64,000 nucleotides of DNA from Streptomyces cinnabarinus (lineage in GTDB: Bacteria; Actinomycetota; Actinomycetes; Streptomycetales; Streptomycetaceae): the NCBI RefSeq assembly GCF_027270315.1, contig NZ_CP114413.1, positions 4,588,001-4,652,000 on the forward strand, given 5' to 3'. This document shows positions 28,740-36,710 of this stretch, in pieces. Below the pieces are notes generated by a model that did no database searches, was not told the origin of the DNA, and saw nothing but the letters and a program-made list of their open reading frames with translations. The translations under genes were made by a program, and so were the position numbers. How positions within the stretch are numbered: the stretch's first letter is position 1; every line of letters starts with the position of its first letter.

Positions 28740-29183
28740 TCAGCGCTGCAGCGGGATGGGGGCGGCCTTGGCCTGGGCCGGAATGGTGGTCGAGGCACAG
28801 TGGACGGCTTCCGGTCCGGCTTCCGGTCCGGTTTCCGCTCCGGTTTCCGCTCCGGCCTGTGATGCGACCTGCGATTCGGCTTCCGACTCGGCTTCCGTGT
28901 CGGTCAGTGAGCGGTGGCGGCAGCTCGGGGTCTTGCCGTGTGCCTCGGCGCGGATGCGCTGCTTCATCGTGGGGGGCAGTGACCTGGCATGGGTCGCCCA
29001 GGCCCAGTAGGACATCGCGGGCGCCACGGACTGCTCGGTGCTGTCGCTGTCGCTGTTGCGGGCCGACTCGGTCTGCGGTACCGCCGCGGCGGCGGTCGTG
29101 GTGATGAGTCCGAGCGCCGTGCACAGCGCGAGGAAGGCGGTGACGATGGCGGTCCACAGCGTCATGACCTTGTTCCGGGCCAT
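28740..29183 (-). CDS. Small secreted protein with Glu/Ala repeats
   Basis: 147 residues. An N-terminal signal peptide (basic MARNK, then a hydrophobic core through LITTTAAAAV) precedes a conserved-looking block, SYWAWATHARSLPPTMKQR. The C-terminal tail has repeated GAETG/PEAGPEA and SEAESE units, encoded by imperfect 12-15-base tandem repeats at about 28800-28900. I do not recognise a function; similar short secreted proteins occur in Streptomyces. A GAGGG sequence lies just upstream of the ATG. Confidence 0.75.
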   Translation of the reverse strand: MARNKVMTLWTAIVTAFLALCTALGLITTTAAAAVPQTESARNSDSDSTEQSVAPAMSYWAWATHARSLPPTMKQRIRAEAHGKTPSCRHRSLTDTEAESEAESQVASQAGAETGAETGPEAGPEAVHCASTTIPAQAKAAPIPLQR

Positions 29184-29512
29184 GGTCCCTCACTTTCGGG
29201 TTGGGCGGATTTGCGTACTTTCCTCATGATGTGTATGGGGGCCGAGAAGTGGTGGACCTGCGCCCGTGGCGCGTCGATGTTCAGATGAACACCACTCGGA
29301 TGGGTGCAAGGAGTGAGGAAAGTGGAGAAGAGCGCCCAAAGTAACCGTCCGTAGGGATGTGATCACCCTCAGATCGGAACGGCGGCGTCCGTTCTACTGC
29401 GGCCCCCCGGAGGGGAGTTGGGGCCCTCAGTACAGGTCACCGATCGATATCGGTCGGTGTGTATAGTCGGGCGCCAGAGGTCCCCTACGTCAAGGAAAGA
29501 CGAGGTCGCGCG
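29184..29512. promoter_or_regulatory. Divergent intergenic region with DLW-39 promoter
   Basis: 329 bases between divergent genes, without a credible gene. A TATAGT -10-like hexamer at 29462-29467 lies 46 bases before the DLW-39 start. Just upstream is the inverted repeat ACCGAT-CGAT-ATCGGT (29439-29454), overlapping the expected -35, and possibly an operator. The minus-strand promoter is not identifiable. Confidence 0.45.
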
Positions 29513-29641
29513 GTGAAGAAGCTTCTCCTGGTCGCACTGGCCGCCATCGGCGGGCTCCTCGTGTACCGCCAGATCCAGGCGGATCGCGCCGAGCAGGATC
29601 TGTGGACGGAGGCGACCGACTCCGTGCCCACGGGTTCGTGA
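29513..29641 (+). CDS. DLW-39 family small protein
   Basis: 42 residues: one hydrophobic helix (KKLLLVALAAIGGLLVY) then a charged tail with the diagnostic EQDLWTEATD. The DLW-39 family is a conserved actinobacterial small protein normally found near gyrA and tRNA-Ile/Ala; its role is unknown. GTG start with a weak GAGG upstream. It is followed by its own terminator. Confidence 0.85.
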   Translation: MKKLLLVALAAIGGLLVYRQIQADRAEQDLWTEATDSVPTGS

Positions 29642-29664
29642 GTACCGACAAGTCGAACTGAAAA

Positions 29665-29697
29665 ACAGACCCCGGCCGTGGTTGCGGTCGGGGTTTT
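29665..29697 (+). terminator. Terminator after DLW-39 gene
   Basis: Stem ACCCCGGCCG/CGGTCGGGGT (one G-T pair) with 6-base loop followed by TTTT. Confidence 0.88.
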
Positions 29698-29733
29698 GTG
29701 TTGCTGCTGCGCGGTGCCGCCGAGGTGGGCAGG

Positions 29734-31080
29734 ATGAGTGCGACGACGACGAGGGGGCGGGTCATGGGGCGGGGTACGGCGTGGTGGCGTGCGGTGTGCC
29801 GCGGGGCCGTGGCGGTGGCGCTGCTGGGTGCGGGGGCCGGTACCGGGTTCGGCGCCTGGGCGCCCTCCGCGGTTGCGGCAGGGACGCCGACGCCGTATGG
29901 CTTCTCCCCGGACGCGACCACCGTCCCGGGTGTGGCGGGCACCGCGGACGCCGCCCGGCTGGAGCCCGGACGGACGTACCGCAGCTCGCTCCCGGTGAGC
30001 GAGGCCGTCCACTACCGCCTCGAACTCGACGCCACCACCAACGCCTACGTCTCCGCCACCGCGGTGCCCCCGGCGGACGCCGACCTCTCCGCCTCCGACG
30101 GCATCCGGGTGTCCGTGCAGGACGCCGACGGCCGCTCCTGCAACTCCGAGACGGAGAACTTCGGCGGCGGCAGCAGCGCCCGCCCGATCACGGCGGTCGC
30201 CCTGCGCGAGCTGTCCGCGGCGCGCACCCGCTGCGCCGAGGCGGGCACGTACTACGTCGTCGTCGAGCGGGTGGGTACGACCACGGCCGCCGACACCGCC
30301 TGGGACCTGGAACTCGCGACGTTCTCGGAGCCGCCCCCGGCCGGTCGCGCGTCGACCGAGGCCCCCCGGACCTGGAACTCCGAGCCCCCGGAGCCCGTGA
30401 CGGGCGATGCCGTACGGCGCGCCGGCGGCGCGGGGTTCGCCTCGGCCGTCGCCGTCGACCAGGGCGTCTGGCGCTCCGACCTCTCACCCGGGCAGACCGT
30501 CTTCTACAAGGTGCCGGTCGGCTGGGGCCAGCAGGTGTACGCCGCCGCCGAACTGGCCGGTACGGCGGAGGGCTCCCGGATCGTCGTGGGCGCACTGGAA
30601 CTGTCGCTGCATAACCCGGTGCGCGCCCCGCTCGACGACGCGAACCTCAACTACGACGGCAGCCGGCGCTCCACAGCCCTCGAACCGCTGGCGCCGGTGG
30701 CGTACGAGAACCGGTACGGGAACTCCGACCAGATCAAGGGGATGCGCTTCGGGGGCTCGTACTACCTGGTGGCGCATCTGTCCGCGCAGATGGCCGAGCG
30801 GTTCGGGGACGGGCCCTTCACCATGACGCTGCGGGTGCGGGTCGAGGGTTCCGGGGAGCTGGGGCCCGCCTACGACGGGCGGTTCATCCCGCAGGGCGTG
30901 TTCGCGCCGGTCGCCGGTGCGGGGGAGTCGTCGGATGCGGGGACCTCCGGCGGCGCAGACGAGAAGGACGACACCGCCATGACCGTCGTCGCGGTGAGCG
31001 GGATCGGCGGGGGGACGGTCATCCTGACCGTGCTCGGGGTGTGGACGGCCGCAGGGCGGCGGAGGGTCTCGTCGTCCTGA
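29734..31080 (+). CDS. Secreted, C-terminally membrane-anchored protein
   Basis: 448 residues. A long signal peptide (Arg-rich n-region, hydrophobic AVAVALLGAGAGTGFGAW) is followed by an extracellular Ala/Thr-rich part. The C-terminus has a second hydrophobic helix (VVAVSGIGGGTVILTVLGVW) and basic residues that would anchor it. Two similar halves seem to repeat a pattern of LEPGRTYRSSLPV / LSPGQTVFYKVPV, suggesting two beta-rich modules like bacterial pre-peptidase domains. Start uncertain: the ATG at 29734 (AGGTGG upstream) or 29764 (GAGGGGG upstream). No family recognised with certainty. Confidence 0.75.
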   Translation: MSATTTRGRVMGRGTAWWRAVCRGAVAVALLGAGAGTGFGAWAPSAVAAGTPTPYGFSPDATTVPGVAGTADAARLEPGRTYRSSLPVSEAVHYRLELDATTNAYVSATAVPPADADLSASDGIRVSVQDADGRSCNSETENFGGGSSARPITAVALRELSAARTRCAEAGTYYVVVERVGTTTAADTAWDLELATFSEPPPAGRASTEAPRTWNSEPPEPVTGDAVRRAGGAGFASAVAVDQGVWRSDLSPGQTVFYKVPVGWGQQVYAAAELAGTAEGSRIVVGALELSLHNPVRAPLDDANLNYDGSRRSTALEPLAPVAYENRYGNSDQIKGMRFGGSYYLVAHLSAQMAERFGDGPFTMTLRVRVEGSGELGPAYDGRFIPQGVFAPVAGAGESSDAGTSGGADEKDDTAMTVVAVSGIGGGTVILTVLGVWTAAGRRRVSSS

Positions 31081-31102
31081 GTGCCCTGAGCCGCCTTGTG
31101 GT

Positions 31103-32365
31103 TCAGAGCTGGGCCAGGGCCCAGAACCCCGCGGCGTAGCAGGCCAGGGCGAGCAGCAGCAGCGGGATCGCGATCTTCGCGGGCGGCCCCGGCCGGCGGG
31201 CGGCGCGACGGCGGGCCGTGCGATGACCAATCGGAGGGGGAACCTCCGGGACCCGGGCGGTGTACGAAGCAGTAGAGGCTGTCTCGGACGGCTGATGCTG
31301 CGGCGGACGCTGGGGCAGGTGCGGCACCGGCGTCGGCGTCGGAGGCTGCGCGGGGTACTGCGGGATGTACGGCTGGGGGGTGGTCAGGACATGAGTGGGG
31401 TTGTACGGGGTCTGCTCCGGTTGTGGGGGCTGCTCTGGGAGCTGCTGAGGCTGGGGAGGGGTGGTCTCCACCCCCGGCGCCCTCTTCAGCGGCCCGTTCG
31501 GCCCGAACCCCTTGGGCAGGGGACCGAGTTGGTCGAAGATCTCGATCAACTCGTCGTCGGGGCCCGGCTCCGGCAGCAGCTCGGCCGCCGAGGCGAGCGC
31601 CTTGCGGGCACCGTTCGCCGTACGGAACCGCGCCAGCGGATCCGGCTGCAACAGCGTCGACACGACCTGCCACAGCGGCTCGGGTATCCCCTTGGGCGCC
31701 CCCGGAGTGCCGTGCGCGGCGAAGTACTCGATCAACGCCTTGGCGTCCGGCTTGGCCCCCTCCAACAGATACAGCGCCACCAGCCCCACGGCGAACAGAT
31801 CCGAGGGGAAGTCCGGCTCCGCCCCCAGCATCTGCTCGGGCGCGAGATAACCCGGCGTACCCACCACGAGGTTGGTCTCGGTCAGCCGGGGCTCGCCCAG
31901 CCGCATCGCGATACCGAAGTCGGACAGCCTGAGCCGAGGCCGGCCCGTGCCCGTGGCCTCCAGCAGCACATTGGCGGGCTTGATGTCCCGGTGCACCACG
32001 TCCTCCGCATGCACCGCGGCGAGCCCCGAAAGGAGCTGGTCGAGCAGCGTGCACACAAAGGGCGGCGGAAGGGGGCCGTAGTCGCCGACCAGATGGACCA
32101 GCGAACCGCCGCCGACCAGATCCATGGTGAACAGGACCTTGTCGTCGTCGGCGGCCCAGCTGGCGGGGGCCAGCACATGAGGATGATCGATCCGGAGGGC
32201 CTGCTCACGCACGAAGCGCAGCAGGGAGTGCGCGTCGCTCTGCTGGAGCACCTTGGCGGCCACATACCGGCGGCGGCGGTGGTCCCAGGCACGCCATACC
32301 GCGCCCACCCCTCCGCGCCCGATCGGGTCGACCAGTTCGTACCGCCCGGCGAAGACCTCACCCAT
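31103..32365 (-). CDS. Membrane-anchored Ser/Thr protein kinase
   Basis: 420 residues. The N-terminal Hanks-type kinase has glycine loop GRGGVGAVW (17-24), Lys38 in AAKVL, catalytic HRDIKPAN with Asp127, and DFG at 149-151. A Pro/Gln-rich linker then leads to a single C-terminal membrane helix (IPLLLLALACYAAGFWALAQL) with almost nothing outside. It lacks PASTA repeats, so it is distinct from PknB. It is next to an XRE-type regulator, a possible substrate. Confidence 0.92.
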   Translation of the reverse strand: MGEVFAGRYELVDPIGRGGVGAVWRAWDHRRRRYVAAKVLQQSDAHSLLRFVREQALRIDHPHVLAPASWAADDDKVLFTMDLVGGGSLVHLVGDYGPLPPPFVCTLLDQLLSGLAAVHAEDVVHRDIKPANVLLEATGTGRPRLRLSDFGIAMRLGEPRLTETNLVVGTPGYLAPEQMLGAEPDFPSDLFAVGLVALYLLEGAKPDAKALIEYFAAHGTPGAPKGIPEPLWQVVSTLLQPDPLARFRTANGARKALASAAELLPEPGPDDELIEIFDQLGPLPKGFGPNGPLKRAPGVETTPPQPQQLPEQPPQPEQTPYNPTHVLTTPQPYIPQYPAQPPTPTPVPHLPQRPPQHQPSETASTASYTARVPEVPPPIGHRTARRRAARRPGPPAKIAIPLLLLALACYAAGFWALAQL

Positions 32366-32540
32366 GGCTGTGCGTCGCTCCTCCCCCTCCGCTTACCCCC
32401 CTTGCTTCCCCCAGGACGAGCGATACGACTCCCCCTCGCGCTGTGAGACACAACCCCCTTGTGCCCCCAACCCGCCGTCCCCTCCGCCTACCCGTCCGTC
32501 TTCCCGGCTGCCGAACCCCCTCGGCGACCGGGACACACGG

Positions 32541-33089
32541 TCAGCTCTGGTGGGACTGGTAGTGCGCCACCGCGTCGGAGGTACGGCCGGCGCCATACAC
32601 CCGCAGAAACTCCGCCAGCTCCGGATGACTCGGGGCGAGCGTGTCCGCGGCGTCGATGATGTCACCAGCGGCAGCGACCGAGCGCAGCAGCGACTGGATC
32701 TCCCGCACCACCCGCTTGACCGTAGGAGCCCCCGAACTGCTCGTCGTCTGCGTGGAGTTGCTGAGCACCGAGCCCCCCTGCGACTTCTTGATCTCCTCCA
32801 TGCGCTCGGTGGCCTCGGCCGCGCTCACACTGCCGTCCGCGACCTGTCCGGCCAGATCCTGGAGCAGCTGTACCCGCTGCACCACGGCCGGATTGCCGAT
32901 CTTCGCCCGCTGACCGCTCATCAGCTGCGACAACATCGGTGCGGACAGTCCCAGTACCCCCGCCAGACGCGCCTGGTTGAGACCAAGATCGTCTATGAGC
33001 TTACGGAAGAGCGCCCCCAGCGGCTCCCCATACCAGTTCCGCTGCAGTTCCCGCGCTCTTGCGGTGGCTTCCTGCTGTGCGGCGTCCAT
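32541..33089 (-). CDS. XRE-type helix-turn-helix DNA-binding protein
   Basis: 182 residues. A helix-turn-helix around LGLNQARLAGVLGLSAPMLSQLMSG matches the XRE/Cro fold. A helical C-terminal half (EATERMEEIKKSQ, then VREIQSLLRSVAAAGDIIDAA) may dimerise. The ATG at 33089 was chosen for GGGGAG eight bases upstream; an ATG at 33149 lacks one. It lies upstream of the kinase on the same strand with a 175-base gap. Confidence 0.88.
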   Translation of the reverse strand: MDAAQQEATARARELQRNWYGEPLGALFRKLIDDLGLNQARLAGVLGLSAPMLSQLMSGQRAKIGNPAVVQRVQLLQDLAGQVADGSVSAAEATERMEEIKKSQGGSVLSNSTQTTSSSGAPTVKRVVREIQSLLRSVAAAGDIIDAADTLAPSHPELAEFLRVYGAGRTSDAVAHYQSHQS

Positions 33090-33188
33090 TGCGTCTCCCC
33101 ATCGCTTCCCCAGAACCGCGGTTCGCTGTAGCGAACCACGCTGGAGCATCTTACGGAGAGTGGTCGTCCATCGGGACCCCCAATCTTT

Positions 33189-33219
33189 TTGCGAGATACG
33201 GGGGGCGACCCGGTACTCT
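33189..33219 (+). promoter_or_regulatory. Probable tRNA-Ala promoter
   Basis: TTGCGA (33189-33194) and TACTCT (33214-33219) with a 19-base spacer, 53 bases before the tRNA. The spacer is long, so the -35 assignment is tentative. Confidence 0.4.
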
Positions 33220-33272
33220 GGTTCGCGACGCCCACCGGATACGCGGTTCTTCCGGCGGGACGTCCCCTTCCA

Positions 33273-33345
33273 GGGGCCTTAGCTCAGTTGGTAGAGCGCT
33301 GTCTTTGCATGGCAGATGTCAGGGGTTCGACTCCCCTAGGCTCCA
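33273..33345 (+). tRNA. tRNA-Ala (anticodon TGC)
   Basis: 73-nt cloverleaf with acceptor arms GGGGCCT and AGGCTCC (one G-U), D-arm AGCTCAGTTGGTAGAGC, anticodon TGC at 33306-33308 and T-arm GGTTCGACTCC. No encoded CCA. Confidence 0.97.
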
Positions 33346-33351
33346 CAAAAC

Positions 33352-33394
33352 ACGCCCCCGACCTGCGGAAACGCAAGGTCGAGGGCGTTCTTGT
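33352..33394 (+). terminator. Terminator of tRNA-Ala
   Basis: 13-bp stem with one mismatch (arms at 33352-33364 and 33376-33388) followed by TCTTGT, beginning seven bases after the tRNA. Confidence 0.85.
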
Positions 33395-33410
33395 CAGACC
33401 TGGGCGGCCG

Positions 33411-33424
33411 GTTTCACGTGAAAC
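33411..33424. promoter_or_regulatory. parS: parS centromere site (perfect)
   Basis: Exact GTTTCACGTGAAAC between the tRNA-Ala terminator and the convergent DUF5324 gene, about 22 kb from oriC. Confidence 0.95.
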
Positions 33425-33496
33425 GACGCCGCGAGGCGGGAAACCCCCGACAGGTCTCCCGCCCCACGGGGCGTGGTGCGCGAAAGCGCCCTTGGA

Positions 33497-34204
33497 TCAC
33501 GGGCGTTCGTCGCGCTTCGCGGCCTCCTCGGCCTCCTTCGCCTCGACCTCGGGGTCCAGGAGAGGCTCGCTGCCGTCCACCGAAGTCAGGTGGCTCGCCT
33601 CCGGGACCTCAGTGGCGGCCGGGGGCTCGACCAGCCAGTCCGGGTTGGCCTGCTTGTCCCACCACTTCCAGGCGGCGAAGGCAGCGCCCGCCAGGACACC
33701 CACCACCAGCACCGCCTTCGCGAAGCGTCCGGCCCTCGACCCACGGTCGTGCTTCCGGGCCAGCCTCTGAATCTCCTCGGCCGGGACCTGGCCGCGCAAC
33801 GCAACCAGTGCGGCCATGCTCCGGGCAGCGGCCTCGTCCCTCACCGGCACGGCCACCGCCACGGCATGCTCCAGCTTCGGCCGCGAATACTCCGCCGCCT
33901 GCCGGGCAGCCACACGAGTACGGACGGCGGCCTCCTGGGCGGCGTGGTCGACCTTCGGCGGTACATGCGTACGGGCCTGCTCCAGCCGCGGCGCCACATG
34001 CGCGTCGTACTGCACACGGGCCTGCTCCGCGGCCAGCCCGGCGGCCTGGGACACCTTCGGCGCGATGCGTACACGCGCCTCGTGCGCGTAGTGCGCGGCC
34101 TGGTCCTTGGCCGTACCGGCGTAAGGCGCCACCACTTCCGCGGCGTGCCGCACGCTGTCCTTCGCCGAGCCGGCTGCGGCGCGCACGCTGTCTTTGCGGG
34201 TCAC
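33497..34204 (-). CDS. DUF5324 family membrane protein
   Basis: 235 residues. An Ala/Lys/Arg-rich, heptad-like helical N-terminal half resembles late-embryogenesis or YtxH-type sequences (repeated AAxxARxxVxPK). One membrane helix (FAKAVLVVGVLAGAAFAAWKWW) follows, then an acidic tail. This matches the Streptomyces DUF5324 family; the role is unknown. The GTG at 34204 has AGGAGGAGG upstream. Convergent with tRNA-Ala. Confidence 0.85.
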   Translation of the reverse strand: MTRKDSVRAAAGSAKDSVRHAAEVVAPYAGTAKDQAAHYAHEARVRIAPKVSQAAGLAAEQARVQYDAHVAPRLEQARTHVPPKVDHAAQEAAVRTRVAARQAAEYSRPKLEHAVAVAVPVRDEAAARSMAALVALRGQVPAEEIQRLARKHDRGSRAGRFAKAVLVVGVLAGAAFAAWKWWDKQANPDWLVEPPAATEVPEASHLTSVDGSEPLLDPEVEAKEAEEAAKRDERP

Positions 34205-34508
34205 GGGATCCTCCTCCTCGGTGGCGTTCTATATTTCGACTTTCCACCCTTTTAGGGATCATGCCTGTCAATGAGCCCGCGAGCATGTGAGGGCGGGCAT
34301 CCGGGTCACAGAGTTGAATACAGGGCAACAGGAGCTTGTCGTCGACAATGCCACGGATCGGCGGTCGGCGCGCCCGGCCCGGGGCCACTCGGCCGGATTT
34401 CCGCAAGCGAAACCCCCGGGAATGCCCCCGGAAGAGAACGTCCGGGGACGTGGGGCGGGGACCGTGCGAGGATCGGGGAAGTCACCAGAGGACGACGGAA
34501 GGCACATC

Positions 34509-35036
34509 GTGGCCGAGCAGCTCTACGCCACCCTGAAGACCAGCCAAGGCGATATCGAACTCCGGCTGCTACCCCATCACGCGCCGCGGACGGTCCGGAA
34601 CTTCGTCGAACTCGCCCAGGGCGAACGGGAGTGGACACACCCCGCCACCGGCGAGCGGTCCTGCGGCCACCTCTACGACGGCACGATCTTCCACCGGGTG
34701 ATCAGCGGCTTCATGATCCAGGGCGGTGACCCGCTCGGTACCGGCATCGGCGGACCCGGCTACGAATTCGAGGACGAGTTCCACCCCGACCTGCGCTTCG
34801 ACCGGCCGTATCTGCTGGCCATGGCCAACGCAGGCCCCGGCACCAACGGCTCGCAGTTCTTCATCACCGTCGTCCCGACCCCGCACCTGAACCGCAAGCA
34901 CACCATCTTCGGCGAGGTCGTCGACCCGGCGAGCCAGAAGGTCGTGGACGCCATCGCCGTCACCGTGACCAACCCGCGCACCTCCCGCCCGGTCCAGGAC
35001 GTCGTCATCGAGTCCGTGGTGGTCGAGACCCGGTAG
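34509..35036 (+). CDS. ppiA: Cyclophilin-type peptidyl-prolyl cis-trans isomerase
   Basis: 175-residue cytoplasmic folding enzyme with the cyclophilin core intact: FHRVISGFMIQGGDP, MANAGPGTNGSQFFIT and HTIFGEVV. The GTG at 34509 has GGAAGG upstream and yields the compact family length. In-frame codons back to 34287 are leader sequence and not conserved. The 304 bases upstream hold no other gene that I can support. Confidence 0.95.
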   Translation: MAEQLYATLKTSQGDIELRLLPHHAPRTVRNFVELAQGEREWTHPATGERSCGHLYDGTIFHRVISGFMIQGGDPLGTGIGGPGYEFEDEFHPDLRFDRPYLLAMANAGPGTNGSQFFITVVPTPHLNRKHTIFGEVVDPASQKVVDAIAVTVTNPRTSRPVQDVVIESVVVETR

Positions 35037-35149
35037 GACAGCCCCCGGCGCCAAGCCGCCCGGACCTGTCCGAAGGGAACCAATCGCCCCGCTCATCCGT
35101 AGTCATGAAGCGGGGCGAACGCACGTCGGACGACGACTCAGGGGGTCTC

Positions 35150-36037
35150 ATGGACCAGGCGCCAGACAGTGCGCAGCAGGCCCAGGGCCTGCCCGGCTGC
35201 TATCGGCACCCGGACCGCGAGACCGGCGTGCGCTGCACACGCTGCGAGCGCCCGATCTGCCCCGAGTGCATGGTCAGCGCCTCCGTCGGCTTCCAGTGCC
35301 CCGACTGCGTCCGCACCGGCTCCGGCACCGGACATCCACCCGCCGCGGCCCAGCCCCGCACGCTCGCGGGCGGCACCCTCACCGCCGACCCGCATCTGGT
35401 CACCAAGATCCTGATCGGTATCAACGTCGCGGTGTTCCTCGCCGTGCAGGCCCGGCCGTCGCTGCTGAACGACCTCTATCTCCTCGGCGCCTGGCCGCCC
35501 GCACCCTTCACCCCCACCCAGGGCGTCGCCGACGGCGAGTGGTACCGCCTGGTCACCTCGATGTTCACGCATGAGGCGATCTGGCACATCGGCTTCAACA
35601 TGCTGAGCCTGTGGTGGCTCGGCGGCCCGCTGGAGGCGGCCCTGGGCCGGGCCCGCTATCTCGCGCTCTATCTGGTGTCCGGGCTGGCCGGCAGCATGCT
35701 GGCGTATCTGCTGGCCTCCCCCACCACGGCCACCCTCGGCGCCTCCGGTGCCGTCTTCGGCCTCTTCGGCGCCACCGCCGTGCTGATGCGCCGCCTGAAC
35801 TACGACATGCGGCCCATCATCGCCCTGCTGGCGATCAACCTGATCTTCACCTTCAGCCCCGGCTTCAACATCTCCTGGCAGGCCCATATCGGCGGCCTCG
35901 TCGCGGGCGTCGTCATCGGCTACGGCATGGTCCACGCCCCGCGCGAGCGGCGGGCGCTGGTCCAGTACGGGACCGTCGCGCTGGTGCTGGCGGTGGTCAT
36001 CGGCCTCACCCTGCTGAGGACCGCCCAGCTCACCTGA
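35150..36037 (+). CDS. Rhomboid-family intramembrane serine protease
   Basis: 295 residues. The N-terminal zinc-binding B-box-like region has cysteine pairs (GVRCTRCERPICPECMV, then CPDC). About six membrane helices follow, with the catalytic serine in LGASGAVFGLFG and the histidine in WQAHIGGLVAG. It cleaves transmembrane substrates; these are unknown. The ATG at 35150 has AGGGGG upstream. The position between ppiA and crgA is conserved in Streptomyces. Confidence 0.92.
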   Translation: MDQAPDSAQQAQGLPGCYRHPDRETGVRCTRCERPICPECMVSASVGFQCPDCVRTGSGTGHPPAAAQPRTLAGGTLTADPHLVTKILIGINVAVFLAVQARPSLLNDLYLLGAWPPAPFTPTQGVADGEWYRLVTSMFTHEAIWHIGFNMLSLWWLGGPLEAALGRARYLALYLVSGLAGSMLAYLLASPTTATLGASGAVFGLFGATAVLMRRLNYDMRPIIALLAINLIFTFSPGFNISWQAHIGGLVAGVVIGYGMVHAPRERRALVQYGTVALVLAVVIGLTLLRTAQLT

Positions 36038-36314
36038 GCCGAGCGTTTCCACAGGTGAGCGGCAGTGTTGTCCACAGCTAGTGGCGGATCTTGTGCACAC
36101 GGTGCGGGAACAGCTGTGCCCCCTGTCACTGACCGGTGTTTCCGCAGGTCAGGCAGGGGGCGAACAGACTTTCGAATGCCGGTACTTCCGTCACACCGGC
36201 GTCAACCTCCGAGGGGTTATCCACAGATCGTCTTTCTTTTCCCCATGTGGAAAACCTCTGTGGATAACTCAGGGGATAACCCTGGGCAGAGCTGGGTTCA
36301 CCCGGTGGTGGCCG
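36038..36314. other. DnaA-box cluster outside oriC
   Basis: A 277-base gene-free gap between convergent genes holds three exact boxes: TTGTCCACA (36068-36076), TTATCCACA (36217-36225) and its inverse TGTGGATAA (36259-36267). Weaker copies are GTTTCCACA (36045-36053), TGTGGAAAA (36246-36254) and GGGGATAAC (about 36272). The exact matches are better than most boxes in oriC itself. A DnaA-titrating cluster near oriC is known in S. coelicolor, and this may be its counterpart. Confidence 0.85.
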
Positions 36315-36569
36315 TTACTTCCACTGTGTGGAGACGCCGAATCCGGCGGCGATGAACCCGAAGCCGACCACGATGTTCCAGTTGCCCAGAGCGTCGATGG
36401 GCAGTGAGCCGTCGGTCACGTAGAACACCACGATCCAGGCCAGCCCGATGACGAACATGGCCAGCATCACGGGTGCGACCCAGGAGCGGTTGGTCAGCTT
36501 GATGGCGGTCGCCTGCTTCGCCGGCGGCGGCGTGTAGTCGGCCTTCTTGCGGATACGTGACTTCGGCAC
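36315..36569 (-). CDS. crgA: Cell division protein CrgA
   Basis: 84-residue membrane protein that inhibits or times FtsZ-ring formation in aerial hyphae and interacts with septal wall enzymes. A basic N-terminus PKSRIRKKADYTPPP is followed by two membrane helices (VAPVMLAMFVIGLAWIVVFY and NWNIVVGFGFIAAGFGVS). GTG start with AGGAGAG. Its place beside the DUF881-sortase genes matches S. coelicolor. Confidence 0.96.
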   Translation of the reverse strand: MPKSRIRKKADYTPPPAKQATAIKLTNRSWVAPVMLAMFVIGLAWIVVFYVTDGSLPIDALGNWNIVVGFGFIAAGFGVSTQWK

Positions 36570-36710
36570 GAGGGTCTCTCCTGTCGATGCGCTGCGTGGC
36601 CGCGCAGGGAACTGTGGCTGGCTCGGGGCAGCGTAACTGGGGACTCTGAGTGCTCCCCCGGGCGTCCGTTAGCGTAGTGCTTCCGTGGCGCTGAAGGAGA
36701 TAAGGGTACG

